DNA of 64,000 bases from Euglena gracilis (taxonomy: Eukaryota; Euglenida; Euglenophyceae; Euglenales): the NCBI GenBank assembly GCA_039621445.1, contig CP154956.1, positions 89,162,482 through 89,226,481 on the forward strand, given 5' to 3'. The notes under the pieces were generated by a model. That model was not told where the DNA came from. It was given only the letters and a program-made list of their open reading frames with translations, and did no database searches. The position numbers and the translations under genes are program-made. The first letter of the stretch is position 1; every line of letters begins with the position of its first letter. This document shows positions 1-10,843 of the stretch, in pieces.

Positions 1-3000
1 GGTTGGTCAGTGCTTAAGCAATTGCCTGGTCCCAGGGGAATGTTGAAATGGGTGGTGGGTGGGTCTGTCCTGAAAACAGAACCTATCCCCCAGCCACAGG
101 TCAATAAGTCAATTTATGCCAGCGGCACACGTTTTTATTTTGTTCCCAAATCCCCAATCGTTCTGGCGCGAATTTGTGGGAATCCCTGTATTCAAATAAG
201 CTTTAATCAAATTCTGGGGAAGAAGCCATTTTTTTTTGTGTTGTTTTGATTTGGCTTTTTTGCTTGACAACAACATATCCAAAATATGATCCAAAACATG
301 CACCTACGTGACAAAAGTTGAGTAATGAAAAAAAAAATGTCCGAAAGAGGTGAAAAAATTTTTCTGCAAAGAAGAAATTTAAATCCAACCGACATTGATT
401 TTTTTGTTTTTTTGTTTATTATTTGTGTGTTCTTTGCCTCGCATTTTGTAAGGGTCCGTGTTGCAGTTTTTCCTCTCTGAGAACCCTGGTTCCAGTGCAC
501 AAAAACGGGAAGAAAGTTCTTCTGGACTGGACCCAAACCAACAAGGCTTTTGACAATGCTGACCTTTTTGTACCAGTGGGGGGGCAAATACTTTTTTGTG
601 GGTTTCTTTTTTGCATTTTTCCCGAACTATTTTTCGATTTTTTTTGCTGGGAAATGTACTTAGGCTTGGGAAAAAAAAACTCCTCAATTTGACCCCGATT
701 TTTCCTGAGACCAGTTTGTCAATTCTTGTCATCCTTGGATTTTTTGCCAACAAATTGCATAACCTTGAACATATTTTTGCAATTATGTTCCCGAAATCAA
801 ATCAAAACAGATCAAAATACAGTTGCATGATGAAAACTTCTTCTTCGGAAACAATTCTTCTTTTCAAATTGCCATGGTGGGAGGAGGTCGACCACCCCCC
901 CAGGCCTTCATGAACAGCCCTGGCCTTGGCAATGAGCTGCCCGGCTCAGTGTCTTGAAAAATGGGTTCATTTTGGCCCATCAACCTGGGGCAAAAATAGC
1001 TCAACTGGAACAAGGTGGCGCAAAGAGCAAGCTTTCAAGTGGTGGCGCTCACCGCCACCCCCCAGAATTCAAAAACCCTTCTCCTGCAATGGTGGACGTT
1101 TGGGTTTTTCAAAAAGGACAAGAAGCACGGGGTTTTTAAGATCTAAAGGCTTCCAGCACTTTTCGCCATCCAATTTTTTTGATGAAAGAGGGCAAGCCTG
1201 GCCTCACCTTGTGTTTTTTTTTTGGTTTTTGTCTCTGTTGGGTCACTGGGTTTTCTCCCCCGTGTCATTTGTAGGCGCTTTGGACTTTCAGATGTTCCCC
1301 CAAAATCTGTTGATGCGAGATCCCTTTTCAGACTTCTTCTGCCATAACCTCAATCATTGAGATTGAGAATTATTGCAGGCGCAAAGCGCTGGGAGAAAAA
1401 AATTACAGTTCCAGGGGAGGGTCCCAACCCCCCCCTCCGCCTGTCAGCTGGGAAGGGGGTCCAAACCCCTCCCCCCCCGCCTGTCAGACCCCTTTTCCCT
1501 CCCGCTAAAAAAAACAAACACTCACTTCAAATTACCTGCTGAACCCAGCCCTGACAGGGTTAAGCTAACCCATTGGCGCGGGAGTCCAGTGGCCCAATCA
1601 GGGTTGTATGGGAATCTCGGTGCCCCCCCCCCCCCGGGGGTCGGTAAGCAATTGTATGCCTGGGACCCATTCACTCACCCACCCCAAAACCCACCCAAAA
1701 TCAGCAAACCTCCCCAAATATCGGGTCAACCCCAGGGTATTTAAGTCATGGCTAGGTAAGCCGGAGGGGACCCCATCCTGGGGGTGGGGGGGGCAGCCAG
1801 CCAGCAGCTCAAATCCAGCCAGCAGCCCAAATTGGGGCTGGGAGCCCCCCCCCCGGGGGGGGGTGGTCGAGTGCAATAAAGTTGGGTCCAGCCGGCCGCA
1901 GGCTGGCCAGCCAACCCAGCTCACCTATCCCTGCATTTTTTTTCTCATGACTTCCTCACCCTCAATGTCTGGCACATGCACTTGTGTGTGTGGTTTGGTG
2001 CTCTCGTCCCATCCACCTGCCAGACATGAGTCCCAGCCTTGATCTAGCTCCATCCATCAAAATGTCGAGAAGGCAAAAATGTTTTAGAAAACTTTGTTTT
2101 TCATCGACCCAGCCCAGCACAACACCTTCCAGCCCAGGTATTCCCCGAGGGGGGAGTCCAGCCAGCAGCTCGTTTCCAGACAGCAGCCTTTTTTCCAGCC
2201 GGAGGCTGGACCCCCCCTGGGGTGGTTTCGGACCCCTCTTGGGGGGGGGGTCACCCCCCTCCTCCCAGGGAAAAATTCTGACACAAAGCGCCAGAAAAAT
2301 TGTTGAGGGACTTCAAATAGTGCCACAAAATTGTGTTTTCAATGGATAAAGAAAATGACTAAAAAACATGCTGGGTGTGGGAATGCAAATCCTGCCTCTC
2401 CCACTGCGTTGTGTGATGGTCAAATCATCATCCGCACCAGCATTTGTAAATCTTATGACAGCTGCATGCCTTCTCCCTAGGTGGCAATGATGCAACCAAC
2501 GTCGTCAAAGTGCATGATGAGCCTGCTACACGCCGCGCCAAAGGCAAAAAGAAACTCTGTGCAATCATCTGACCTTTCAGCCACTCACTCTTCACATGTG
2601 AGCCATTTTCCCTTTTGACCAGCCTTCTCACAAAGGATCGCATGTGAATGTTTTTATTTCGGGAAAAAACAACACATAGCACCATGGAAGTGCAAGTACA
2701 TGTAAATGGTGTTTCAATTTGTGGGGGAGCCTGTTGGCAATGTGATTGAAGTGGGTATTTCTTCCAAAAAAACACACCTTTGCCCAGAGACACACTCACA
2801 CTGCATGAACCTGCTCTGGGACCCCCCCCCCTAATTTTCACTGCCCTTCAAGGAATCCACCAAAAAATGAAGGATATTGGAAATACAGCAAGTGAAGCGC
2901 AGCGGGGAGAATGTGGAATCTGGAACCTTGGCCCCCAGAAAGAATGCATGGAGCAGAACAAACACATTCGTTTTTGATGTTTTGCTTTTTGTTGTTTTGG

Positions 3001-3400
3001 AGGATCAATGTGTTTCAACCCATTTTGGGAAGCACCACAAGGGTGAAAGAGAAAAAGTATAGGCCTCCAAACCCTCTCAGGAACAACCTCCACGAACCCG
3101 GGACTGACATGAAGGCAATGGTCCATTCGCTTTTTTTGTTGAACAATTTTTCCAAATCTTTCAGTTGTTCACATCGGATCCTGGTGGATTCTGCATACTG
3201 CTTGCTTGGCAATGTTTCTTCCCAAGTGTCTATCTTGTATCGAGCTTCTCACAGCCACACTCTAACTCTTCTACCCATTGACCTGGATCTGACCATGACT
3301 CTCCCAAACCATTTCTGATATATGCCATAATTGAGATGATTTTTTCCTTTGAACAAGTTGTTTGCGGCTGCATATTATGATCACCGTGGACCTTCCCCAC
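1..3400. other. non-coding, low-complexity region
   Basis: I see no convincing gene here. The DNA alternates T-rich stretches with C/G runs, for example near 1620-1640, 1845-1862 and 2240-2270. Short open frames exist on both strands but none has a recognisable domain. Near 1376-1392 is GCGCAAAGCGC followed by a purine run, a small palindrome that recurs at about 39.0 kb and 58.2-58.3 kb. Confidence 0.5.
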
Positions 3401-3454
3401 CGAATACCCCCCCATTTTTAGCCCAAAATTGGAAAAATTGGACCCTCGAGTAAA

Positions 3455-3550
3455 ACCGACCAGGGAGGAAGGGACACCGAAGGCGAAGCACAAACATCTT
3501 GTGAGCCGGCGAGCCTCACGGGGGCAAAGTCGGAGCCTGAGGTGTTCATT
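3455..3550 (+). repeat. DIRS terminal-repeat fragment
   Basis: This piece carries the phrase family found at the DIRS ends in this window: a grouping like GGGACACCGAAGGCGAAGCAC, then a variant of the CGGAGCCCGAGGTGTC phrase. It matches the 3' terminal region of E2 near 34905-34975. It is probably a broken end of an older DIRS copy. Confidence 0.45.
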
Positions 3551-3807
3551 GTCCCCCCGCAAAATTTTGGGGGAGAGTTGGGTTTTGGGGTGGGTTTTGG
3601 CACAACAAAACCCCAGCGCTGAAGGTGCTGGAAGAGCAAAAATGCCATTCTTTTGCATTCCGTTTGTAACGCAAAATTTCCCAACAATCACGATCAAATT
3701 TCATCAAAATTTATCAAATTGATCAAATATTATCAAATTTCGATTATCAAATGTCCTTTTGGAGCGTTTGAACGCACGCTATCCATTTTCTTTTGGGACT
3801 ATCCTCG

Positions 3808-4231
3808 GACTCCCACGACACGGGGAGGGGGAGGAAGGGACCAAGAGGGCGAAGCACAAGAAGATGGTGAGGTCCTGCTTTCCTTGCTGGCTGTTCTGTT
3901 CTGGTGTGGTTGGTGCCTGCGGGGGTGCTTCTTACTGCGCCTTTGATATCGGGCTGGCGATGATGAGGCCTCCTTCGCCCTCGGTGTCCCTTCCTCCCTT
4001 GTCGGTCTGCCTCGAGGGTGTACGAGCTCCCCCCCTCGCACCTCGCACATGGCTGTCGCTTTCTGGTGTGTTTCTGGGTGGGTGATTGGGGCTGCTTGGT
4101 CGGGGGCCCCCTTTCTGGCTGGGATGTCTTTCTTTTTTCTGCTGATTTTCTGGGCGGGGGGGTTGGGCTCACCATCTTCTTGTGCTTCGCCCTCTTGGTC
4201 CCTTCCTCCCCCTTCCTGTGTCGTAGGAGTC
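3808..4231 (-). repeat. foldback 3' end of reverse DIRS element E0
   Basis: Two arms of about 65 bp, at 3808-3872 and 4167-4231, are near-perfect reverse complements and enclose about 295 bp. Each arm contains GGCGAAGCACAAGAAGATGG or its complement. E2 has the same layout at its 3' end (arms 34905-34975 and 35215-35285), so this is a structural part of the DIRS family end rather than a chance hairpin. The enclosed 3872-3950 segment matches the E1 left terminal repeat at 4625-4705. Confidence 0.65.
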
Positions 4232-4558
4232 CGAGACCATTCCGGCTCCGCACTGCGAGATGGTGAGGTACTGGGCCATAATTCTTTGAATTTTTGATAC
4301 GGCCCCAAGCCTCAAATAATGGGCTTGAAAGGCTCCGAAATTTTTCCATTGACCCAGTTGCTGGACTTCCTCCACTTGCAAACCAGCGTTCTTCCCCCAT
4401 AAAACCCCAGCCCCTCTGGTGCTGTGGGGTTTCCAGTGCAGTGGGTGGTGTCCACCCCCCCCTCTTGCAACATTTCTTTGCTGAGGGAATTCACTCTCAC
4501 TTTTACCATCCGAACACCATAACAAATTATGGGCTGTCCTTTCCACATACTCTTTCAA
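4232..4558 (-). pseudogene. DIRS tyrosine recombinase, C-terminal fragment (E0)
   Basis: Read on the minus strand, this encodes the end of a DIRS-type tyrosine recombinase. HSTRGAG (the H-x-x-R box) is coded near 4405-4425. It is followed by LGQWKNFGAFQAHY, which contains the late Trp/His position and the catalytic Tyr. The same blocks in E2 read HSTRGAG and IGQWKGVEAFTAHY. The N-terminal two thirds, including the first catalytic Arg, are missing because forward element E1 starts at about 4606. This is therefore a relic of an older DIRS copy in reverse orientation. The family match is strong; function is certainly lost. Confidence 0.75.
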
Positions 4559-4605
4559 TAAATGCCAGGTTGTGTGGCAGATTCAAAATCTCCCCCCACC
4601 TTGAC

Positions 4606-4745
4606 CATTCGGGCTCCGCACTGCGAGATGGTGAGGTCCTGCTTTCCTTGCCGGCTGTTCTGTTCTGGTGTTTGTGCGTGCGCGGGGGGTGCTTCTTACT
4701 GCTCTTTGTTGCCGGAGTTGGCTGATTCTTAATTCTGCCCTTCGA
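4606..4745 (+). repeat. left terminal repeat of DIRS element E1
   Basis: Starts with the CGGGCTCCGCACTGCGAG phrase and ends near GGAGTTGGCTGATTCTTAA. The left end of E2 (28820-28960) has the same start and end phrases with a diverged middle. The inverted counterpart in E2 is at 35118-35215. No matching right repeat of E1 survives. Confidence 0.65.
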
Positions 4746-4861
4746 CCCCAAGGAGAAAGACTTTCAACTCAACGAGTTCAACAACGTTCACCACATCGAC
4801 CATTCAATACAGCGGAGGAAGAGCAATTCAAGACCATATAGAAAGGCGGAGGAAAACAGTT

Positions 4862-5923
4862 TTGATTTCCATGAAAGATGCAACATACCTGGTGTCCAGC
4901 GGCCCAGCGGAGCGAGAAGGAACCCCGGCGAAGGCTGCAGAAGCTGAAGAAGATGGAGTTCCAGCAGGCGCCAGAGCAACCAACATGGAACAAGCGACAG
5001 TGCAAGGAATTTCAAAGAAAGAATCTGAGACGGAGAAGAGGAGAGGAGCAGCAGGCGCTGGAGACGATGACGGAGCAGCAGCAGAACACCAGTCCGTGGC
5101 CGTCGCAACCCCCCCTCTTTCCAATCTCCCAGAAAAAGTTCGAATCCAACGGCTCAACGACGGCCATGGACCCTGGACAACTGTGGTCAGGAAGACAAGA
5201 AGACAGAAGGGGAATACCATCACAGGTCCAACAGACTCCCCCCCTTCTTCTACGTCCCCCCCCTTCCAGGGGGCAAAACAAGGGCTATGGCAGCCTTTCA
5301 ACAAATATCAGAAATCCAAAGGAGTCAAGTCATCATGGCTATGGCTATGGCAGCCATCATCCGGAAGGACCTGGGGTCCAGAATCAAGGCTATGGCAGCC
5401 ATTATTCAAGAGGGCAGTGGGCCCAGGGGCAAGGCTATGGCAGCCAGTACCCCAGTCAGGAAAGATCCCATTGGGGAAAGGTATGTCCAACTTTCCCCCC
5501 AACATTTTCAAACACAAACCCCCCAGGAGCAGCCAGACAATGCCAAAAACAGGCCATGGTGGCCTATATGGGGAATCCAGAAGGACAGAGAAGTCCTGGA
5601 GAAAAGGCCAATGGAGGCCAAGCAGGCCTGAGTGCCACTGGAGGCCAAAGGGCCCTGAAGGCAAATGGTGGCCAATACCATCAAGACCATCCACAACACA
5701 TCAGCCCTTGGGGGGGAGGCCCAAGATTGGCTCAGGCAGGCCCCCACCAGAAGATAATCAGCCCAGCATTAGATGTACCACCCCACCACAGACACAGACC
5801 TTCCCCCATTATTCAAAAACAGGGGGAAAGCCGGTCTTTGGGAAGCCCTATGGCAGGGCCAACTGCAGCCCCAGTGATGGGGCAGCCAGAGGGGGCCCCA
5901 GTGATGGGGCAGCCAGGGGGAAG
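4862..5923 (+). CDS. DIRS E1 ORF1 (gag-like), frame 2
   Basis: Open frame with a Glu/Ala-rich N-terminus, a DGHGPW block, and then four copies of a G/R-LWQP motif. The same block DGHGPW followed by K-x-RRQ occurs in E2 (29085-30320), so this frame is shared by both copies. ORF1 of DIRS elements is usually a Gag-like structural protein; I infer that role from position only, since no capsid or zinc knuckle is visible. The frame is cut by the LTR-A insertion at 5924. When LTR-A is skipped it remains open well into the reverse transcriptase region (to 13362). The full protein length is therefore uncertain. Confidence 0.55.
4878..5923 (+). CDS. DIRS E1 pol N-terminal extension, frame 3
   Basis: A second long open frame over the same DNA. 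It is Gln/Gly rich with repeated GYGS motifs and ends in a PVMGQP repeat (PVMGQPEGA, PVMGQPGG). If LTR-A and one GAAG copy are removed, this frame runs directly into the pol frame at 12645, which begins TPVMGPVESP. That extends the same repeat and shows that this was the pol reading frame. It overlaps ORF1 for more than 1 kb. Whether this stretch is translated as part of pol is inference. Confidence 0.5.
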
Positions 5924-6431
5924 TGTAATCCTAACCCAAAAATTGGCCAAAATTTGCCTGAGTGGGGCCGAAAATCACTGAAATACCACTTTTTGGTTTT
6001 CAGTTGAATTTAACCTAGGGAAAAGATTATTATGGTTCGGCTTGAAGGCCTGAACTCAATTTTTGACCTTGCTGGGCCGATTCTTTGAAATTTTCAAGAC
6101 CGGCCGACCAATTTTCCACAGTAGGATTTGCCATTTTTCCCTAATTAACCTAAGAAAGTCCCCACTCGAACCCACCAATTTCAAACCCAATCTCACACAT
6201 AGGGTTCTTATCCCACCCAATGCACTGGTACAACACTACAAAAAAAATCAATTGATTGTGCATGCAATAACAAGAATTTGAAGAAAAAAATGGATTTCAA
6301 TGATCAATGGAAAAAGCCTAAGGACAAAAAGAAAAAGATTGAAAAGTTTGGCTTCGAAGCCCGGCGGCCGCCTCAAGAAAAAGCCGAGGCCGAAGGATCC
6401 TCAAAAAATCCGAACCAAGAAAGGGTTTTCA
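5924..6431 (+). repeat. 5' LTR of LTR-A
   Basis: 508 bp, TG...CA. Near-identical to 12132-12644. The LTR itself contains an ATG (6290) that opens a frame running on past the primer site into the internal region. Confidence 0.88.
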
Positions 6432-7486
6432 TGGAGGTCCTACCCGGATCCTCCGGCCAAGCCGAGGCCCGCCTGGCAGCTGAAGCAGAAGAAAGACAAA
6501 GAAGAAAGACAAGAAAGATTGAAGCTGAAGAAACAAGTACATTATTGACAGCTGCAGCTGGTGGAGGGGGGCCCTGCAATGGCCCCCCGGCACGCGTTAT
6601 TGAAGCTGCTGGACCTCAGCAGGCAGACACATACAACACACGACAATGGTGTGCCAGCATACAACCCCCACCCACAGCCCTAAGGCTTCTAAAGAACCCG
6701 AAGAATTATAGGCATTCAGAAGTGTCAGGTGGGAAAATTTTGGTGCCACAATGCATTCCATCTACAGATTTTTCAGAAAGATCATTCTTGCCAAATTTAC
6801 TTGTCGCATCACCACAGATTTTTCAGAAAAGTGAAATCCCAGCAGATTTTCATGGGTTACCACTGAATTTTCAGACCCGAGAAGGTTTTTCACAGTTAAC
6901 TTGGCCAATTTCAGCAAGAATTACGATGAGCACCCAGAATTTTCTGGAATTTTCTGAAGTCTCCCCACAGTTTTTGCCAACGGCATCCATTTTCAGCAAG
7001 ATTTATTGTGGGGGGCAGGGTCCCATTTACAAAGTGGCACGTATTTTCACCCACAAAAAAACCCAGGCGTTGTCTCACCCAAGGATCTTTCACTTTTCAA
7101 GTGAAAAAAGTGAATTTTCCCTTTCCCCGTCACAGAAATTTCCTGTGACTTTGGCAGATTTTCAGCCAAAATGGTCGGAGATGGGTGATATCCTCCGTAC
7201 GGGACAACTTTCCCTTGTGCTACAGATTTTTGCTGTGGTTTTCATATTTTTTCAGCCAACCTTGTCGGAGATGGGTGGAATCCTCCGTACGGGAAATTTT
7301 TCTCTTTTGCCCCCCCCAGGCTGGGAGCGGGCACGGATCAGACTTTTTGGCTGGTGGAGGAGAAACGGGAAGTGTCCCCCTCACACAAATTTCAGCCCCC
7401 CCTGTGGAAAAGGAGATGGAGGGGGGAAACAAAGATCCGTGGAAAGAACGTGCAAGGAGGAGAGTGCACAACATAACTCAGTTTGA
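6290..7486 (+). CDS. LTR-A ORF, first segment (starts in the LTR)
   Basis: The first ATG at 6290 lies in the 5' LTR (MDFNDQWKKP). The frame crosses the primer site into a Lys/Glu-rich, charged N-terminal part. It continues as a Phe/Ser-rich region built on repeated CAGATTTT and CAGAATTTT phrases. The likely real coding path changes to the next frame at the C run 7310-7317, after which this frame is probably a shadow. By position this would be a Gag N-terminus; I recognise no family. An upstream start in the LTR would make transcript structure important, since LTR sequence is not usually coding. Confidence 0.45.
   Translation: MDFNDQWKKPKDKKKKIEKFGFEARRPPQEKAEAEGSSKNPNQERVFMEVLPGSSGQAEARLAAEAEERQRRKTRKIEAEETSTLLTAAAGGGGPCNGPPARVIEAAGPQQADTYNTRQWCASIQPPPTALRLLKNPKNYRHSEVSGGKILVPQCIPSTDFSERSFLPNLLVASPQIFQKSEIPADFHGLPLNFQTREGFSQLTWPISARITMSTQNFLEFSEVSPQFLPTASIFSKIYCGGQGPIYKVARIFTHKKTQALSHPRIFHFSSEKSEFSLSPSQKFPVTLADFQPKWSEMGDILRTGQLSLVLQIFAVVFIFFQPTLSEMGGILRTGNFSLLPPPGWERARIRLFGWWRRNGKCPPHTNFSPPCGKGDGGGKQRSVERTCKEESAQHNSV
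6432..6449 (+). other. primer binding site, tRNA-Gln-like
   Basis: TGGAGGTCCTACCCGGAT directly abuts the LTR end. Its complement reads as a tRNA 3' end: T-stem strand CCGGG, acceptor TAGGACC, discriminator T, CCA. A T (U73) discriminator with a GGACCT acceptor end is typical of tRNA-Gln. The identity of the host tRNA is inferred. Confidence 0.65.
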
Positions 7487-9329
7487 GGTGCTTGGCGGAG
7501 AATGTTTTCAATTTCCCTGGGCAAAGTTGGAAAAAACTGCAGATCCCCCAGATTCAAAAATGGAAACCGCCTTGGTCAAAAGTGATCAAAATTCAGCGGG
7601 ATTCCAGCCCAATTTAACTTTGGACCACAGCGCCAAAAGGCAAGAACTTTTTGACCGGAAATTATCAGTTTTGGGTTTGGAAAACTCAAATCAAACGCCG
7701 TTTCAGGCAGTTTTGCTGAAAATTCAAGGATTTGTAGAAATTTCCACTTTGGTAATTGGGATTGAGCAAAGCTTTTCTCAATTGGAGGGTCTCAGAATTT
7801 TCAAACGGACACAATCCCAGTTTATTGCGGAAGGGGGTCAACGTGGACAGTTTTTTCCCCCTGCCCAGATCACTGGCCGCAAATTTTATTTTCGCACCCC
7901 GGGAAGGGAGACCCCCAACCCCGGCGTCGCTGTGGTGGCGGCGTCCGGGGGCCCACTCCCCCGCACCGCTGTGGTGGCGATGCAGGGGGGCCCAGCAGCA
8001 CCCAGCACAACGACAGCAACCCCAAGCCACAGATATGGGTTGGGTTTTGGCTTTTTGGGTAGGAGGGAACTTCGACCACCCAAGCTGGCGGAGACCGGTA
8101 CCCTCTCAATCCCCTCTCGAGAGGTGAGTGGGTTGGTTTTCGAAAATTTTCAAAACATCCCCCCCGTCGCTCCCTACTCGGGCAACCTAGGCCCAGAGGT
8201 AGGGGGAGCGGCCTTTTTGGGCAACAGTGCTGGAGTGTTGGTCTTGCCCAAAGGGGAGGAGCACCATAAGGTGGTCTCTACCCCCTGTTGGCAAAGCCAC
8301 ACTTTGCACGTTCCCGTTACCCAACCCACAACAGTTTTTACCCTCACTCAGTTTTTTGTTTCCCCCAGAATGGTGGATTTTCCTTCCGTAAGTTTGGAAG
8401 TAACAGCCTCACAAACAATACCCCTTTTGAATGCCCCCCAGCTAAGCGTGTTGGAATTTCCCGTTGAAACACACGAAAAATTTCCATCTGTGATGGCCCT
8501 GGTGCAAAATTTGCTCGCAGGGATGGGGGCAGGGGTATGGATGATGGGGGATGGCAACGTTTTTGGTTGCCAGATTTCAATTTTTGTTGGTATCCCGTTT
8601 TGGGACATGGTGGAAAATGAGGCAAAAATCAACAGATTTTCAGGTCACAGGCCTGAATTTTCTTTTCGTTGGCGGATCTTTACAACGAAACTGTCCAGAC
8701 TTTCAACAACCTTTTTTGGGGATCATTGTAAACATTTTGAGGCAGAATTTTTGACGATTCAGAATTTTGTCAAATCTCCATCTCATGCGGACACCTGTCA
8801 TGTGCTAAGACGGGAATTTCCCCAGATTTTTCACAAAGAAAGGAGGAATGAAAGCCAAAACGAAGAAGTAATCAGAAAGGAGTTGGCAAGGGACAAAATT
8901 TCGCTTCTTTCACTCAATGGGTGGTCAATTGAACAAAAATTGCTGTTTTCCCCCAGCGATTTTCATTTCCCCCCCACTCAAATCATGGGAATGACACATG
9001 GATGTCTTGACCAAACGGAGGGGGGATGTAATTTAAAGGGCCAGGTGCCCCCCCCTGAAACGAGTCAACCCCCCGATTGGATGGGGGGGACCAAATTCAT
9101 TCAGAAAACGCGAAATAATTCAGAAAACAAAACCCCAAGAAGGAGGGGGTTTTTTGTCAGAAACTTGAAACGAGAACATCCCCCCCCCAACCAGTGGAAG
9201 AAATGGTTGGGAATTTTCCCAATTTTGCATGCACTGTTGCCCGGGTTGGGGAAGGGAGGCGCACCATTTTTTTGGCGAAACGCCAGATGGCCAATTTTTT
9301 GCAGTTCCGGTTTCTGTCAAGTTTGGTGA
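7185..9329 (+). CDS. LTR-A ORF, second segment, unknown
   Basis: A 715-codon open frame in frame 3 that overlaps the previous one and picks up at the C run near 7310. The translation is rich in Phe, Ser, Pro and Arg, with no membrane segment, protease or polymerase motif that I can see. A GC-rich insert at about 7900-8030 contains two copies of a GCTGTGGTGGCG phrase. The frame probably hands over to the next segment at the C run 9180-9189. The long absence of stops in a T-rich sequence supports real coding descent. Confidence 0.45.
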   Translation: MISSVRDNFPLCYRFLLWFSYFFSQPCRRWVESSVREIFLFCPPQAGSGHGSDFLAGGGETGSVPLTQISAPPVEKEMEGGNKDPWKERARRRVHNITQFEVLGGECFQFPWAKLEKTADPPDSKMETALVKSDQNSAGFQPNLTLDHSAKRQELFDRKLSVLGLENSNQTPFQAVLLKIQGFVEISTLVIGIEQSFSQLEGLRIFKRTQSQFIAEGGQRGQFFPPAQITGRKFYFRTPGRETPNPGVAVVAASGGPLPRTAVVAMQGGPAAPSTTTATPSHRYGLGFGFLGRRELRPPKLAETGTLSIPSREVSGLVFENFQNIPPVAPYSGNLGPEVGGAAFLGNSAGVLVLPKGEEHHKVVSTPCWQSHTLHVPVTQPTTVFTLTQFFVSPRMVDFPSVSLEVTASQTIPLLNAPQLSVLEFPVETHEKFPSVMALVQNLLAGMGAGVWMMGDGNVFGCQISIFVGIPFWDMVENEAKINRFSGHRPEFSFRWRIFTTKLSRLSTTFFGDHCKHFEAEFLTIQNFVKSPSHADTCHVLRREFPQIFHKERRNESQNEEVIRKELARDKISLLSLNGWSIEQKLLFSPSDFHFPPTQIMGMTHGCLDQTEGGCNLKGQVPPPETSQPPDWMGGTKFIQKTRNNSENKTPRRRGFFVRNLKREHPPPNQWKKWLGIFPILHALLPGLGKGGAPFFWRNARWPIFCSSGFCQVW

Positions 9330-10843
9330 CGAATAGGCAAAAAAAGTGGACGAAATTTTCCCCTCGCATTTTTGCCAGGAAAACAAAAGTGGGGGGGACA
9401 CAATTTAATGAGCCCCAGCGGAATTTTTTTTCAGGTCTGAAGGTGGAGGGGGGGGAAAAATTCAAAACGCGAAACGAGAATTTTTCTCAGAATTTTGCCA
9501 GAAATCCTCAAGAAGGGGGGGCGTTGTCAAAAAATTCTTCAGAGGTGAAAGAAACACCGCTCCCAAACCCCAACCACACAACCTGTGTAATCAGAGCACC
9601 GTGTAAGTGTTGTGGTAAGGTTGGGAATAATGCCTCTAATTGTTGGACGAAAAATCTGGATGCAAATCAAGCTCCCCCCGCACCCAGTTTTGGGCCCCAT
9701 GCCCATGGGGGGGGAGGACGAGGCAAGGGGGGCGGGACGATCAATTTCAAAGACAAAGGTTGGGAAACTGCCCAAGGAAAAAGTGGTGGCAAACGGTTCA
9801 GGGGCAGCACTTTTGTTCAAGTGCCCCCAGCGCAAAATTTGTTTCAGAAAATATTTGCGCTACTGTCAAACACTTTTGTGGACAAAGTCCAGCGATTTTT
9901 TGGGTCAAAAATACCAAAGGTTTTGAAGCTTTTTACGGGAACAAAATCTGGAGGGAGGGTGGACTTGACTTTTGCATCCGTGCTTCATACGAAATATGGT
10001 CAAGACCCCACCACGTGTGAACGAAATTTGGAGTATGCCGATTCTCGCACAAAAATGACACTTTCCAACACCCAATTTTTACAGCCCCCCAGAATTTTTA
10101 TAAAAATTCCCCGAAACGGCCTTATGAAGGACCGTGAATTTTTGAAAGGGCTGATTTTTTTGAACGTTGATTTTTGTCAATGTAGTCCTCTTGACTACAA
10201 AATGCCCACTCGTATATGGGGAATGGTGGAGGGTTTGCCAAACCGTTTGTGGCCGGGTTTTTGGTGCAAGTTCACCATCCCCGGGTCCAAAGGACATTTT
10301 CACCGTTTTGGTGGAAACATTTTTGGTTGGACGCCACATAAAAAATACCGAGTCCCAGATTTGGTCATTTTTCAGGTGGACGGGAAAGAGGAAAGGCATA
10401 TTCCAAAGGGGGAGGGTTTGGTGTTGGTCCCCCAGGGTACCCCCCCACGAATGACCCATGACGAAAGCGAATTTGAGATTTGTATGAACCACAGATTTTG
10501 GGGAACGGTGGTGGAAGTGGACAATTTTCAGGTGGAAAAGGAAGAGGGGAGGGTTGAAACACATTTTGCACCCCCTCATTTTTCCCAAGTGGAAAAAAGT
10601 GAATTATTTCAATTTTCTTCCGCCCGTTTGGGGAAAGAGAAGAAAAAATGGGTTGAACGGTCGACGAATGAAAATTTTGAGTCTGCCGATTTTACCCAAG
10701 GCACAAAATCTGACGTTTTTATTGGGCAAGTGTGGGAGGTGGAAGTTATTCATTCATTCGGGTTGTGTTGTGTGGAAGAAAGGAATAAAGTTGGAATGAA
10801 CAAAATGGGGATGAATGAGCCCCACTCATTCGGAGGCGAGTGA
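9194..10843 (+). CDS. LTR-A ORF, third segment with zinc-knuckle-like motif
   Basis: 550 codons, frame 2. At 9602-9643 it encodes C-K-C-C-G-K-V-G-N-N-A-S-N-C, which fits the retroviral zinc-knuckle spacing C-x2-C-x4-H-x4-C except that the His is Asn (codon 9626). A Gly/Lys-rich basic stretch follows (about 9700-9800), as in nucleocapsids. The remaining 350 residues, rich in Phe, Val and Glu, match no retroelement enzyme I recognise. The segment therefore combines a nucleocapsid-like part with an unknown C-terminal part where protease and polymerase would be expected. Confidence 0.5.
   Translation: MEEMVGNFPNFACTVARVGEGRRTIFLAKRQMANFLQFRFLSSLVTNRQKKWTKFSPRIFARKTKVGGTQFNEPQRNFFSGLKVEGGEKFKTRNENFSQNFARNPQEGGALSKNSSEVKETPLPNPNHTTCVIRAPCKCCGKVGNNASNCWTKNLDANQAPPAPSFGPHAHGGGGRGKGGGTINFKDKGWETAQGKSGGKRFRGSTFVQVPPAQNLFQKIFALLSNTFVDKVQRFFGSKIPKVLKLFTGTKSGGRVDLTFASVLHTKYGQDPTTCERNLEYADSRTKMTLSNTQFLQPPRIFIKIPRNGLMKDREFLKGLIFLNVDFCQCSPLDYKMPTRIWGMVEGLPNRLWPGFWCKFTIPGSKGHFHRFGGNIFGWTPHKKYRVPDLVIFQVDGKEERHIPKGEGLVLVPQGTPPRMTHDESEFEICMNHRFWGTVVEVDNFQVEKEEGRVETHFAPPHFSQVEKSELFQFSSARLGKEKKKWVERSTNENFESADFTQGTKSDVFIGQVWEVEVIHSFGLCCVEERNKVGMNKMGMNEPHSFGGE

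Noticed and set aside
5283-5460. GYGS repeats as a prion-like host protein
   Set aside because: They lie in the DIRS E1 pol extension; E2 has homologous sequence, so this belongs to the retroelement.
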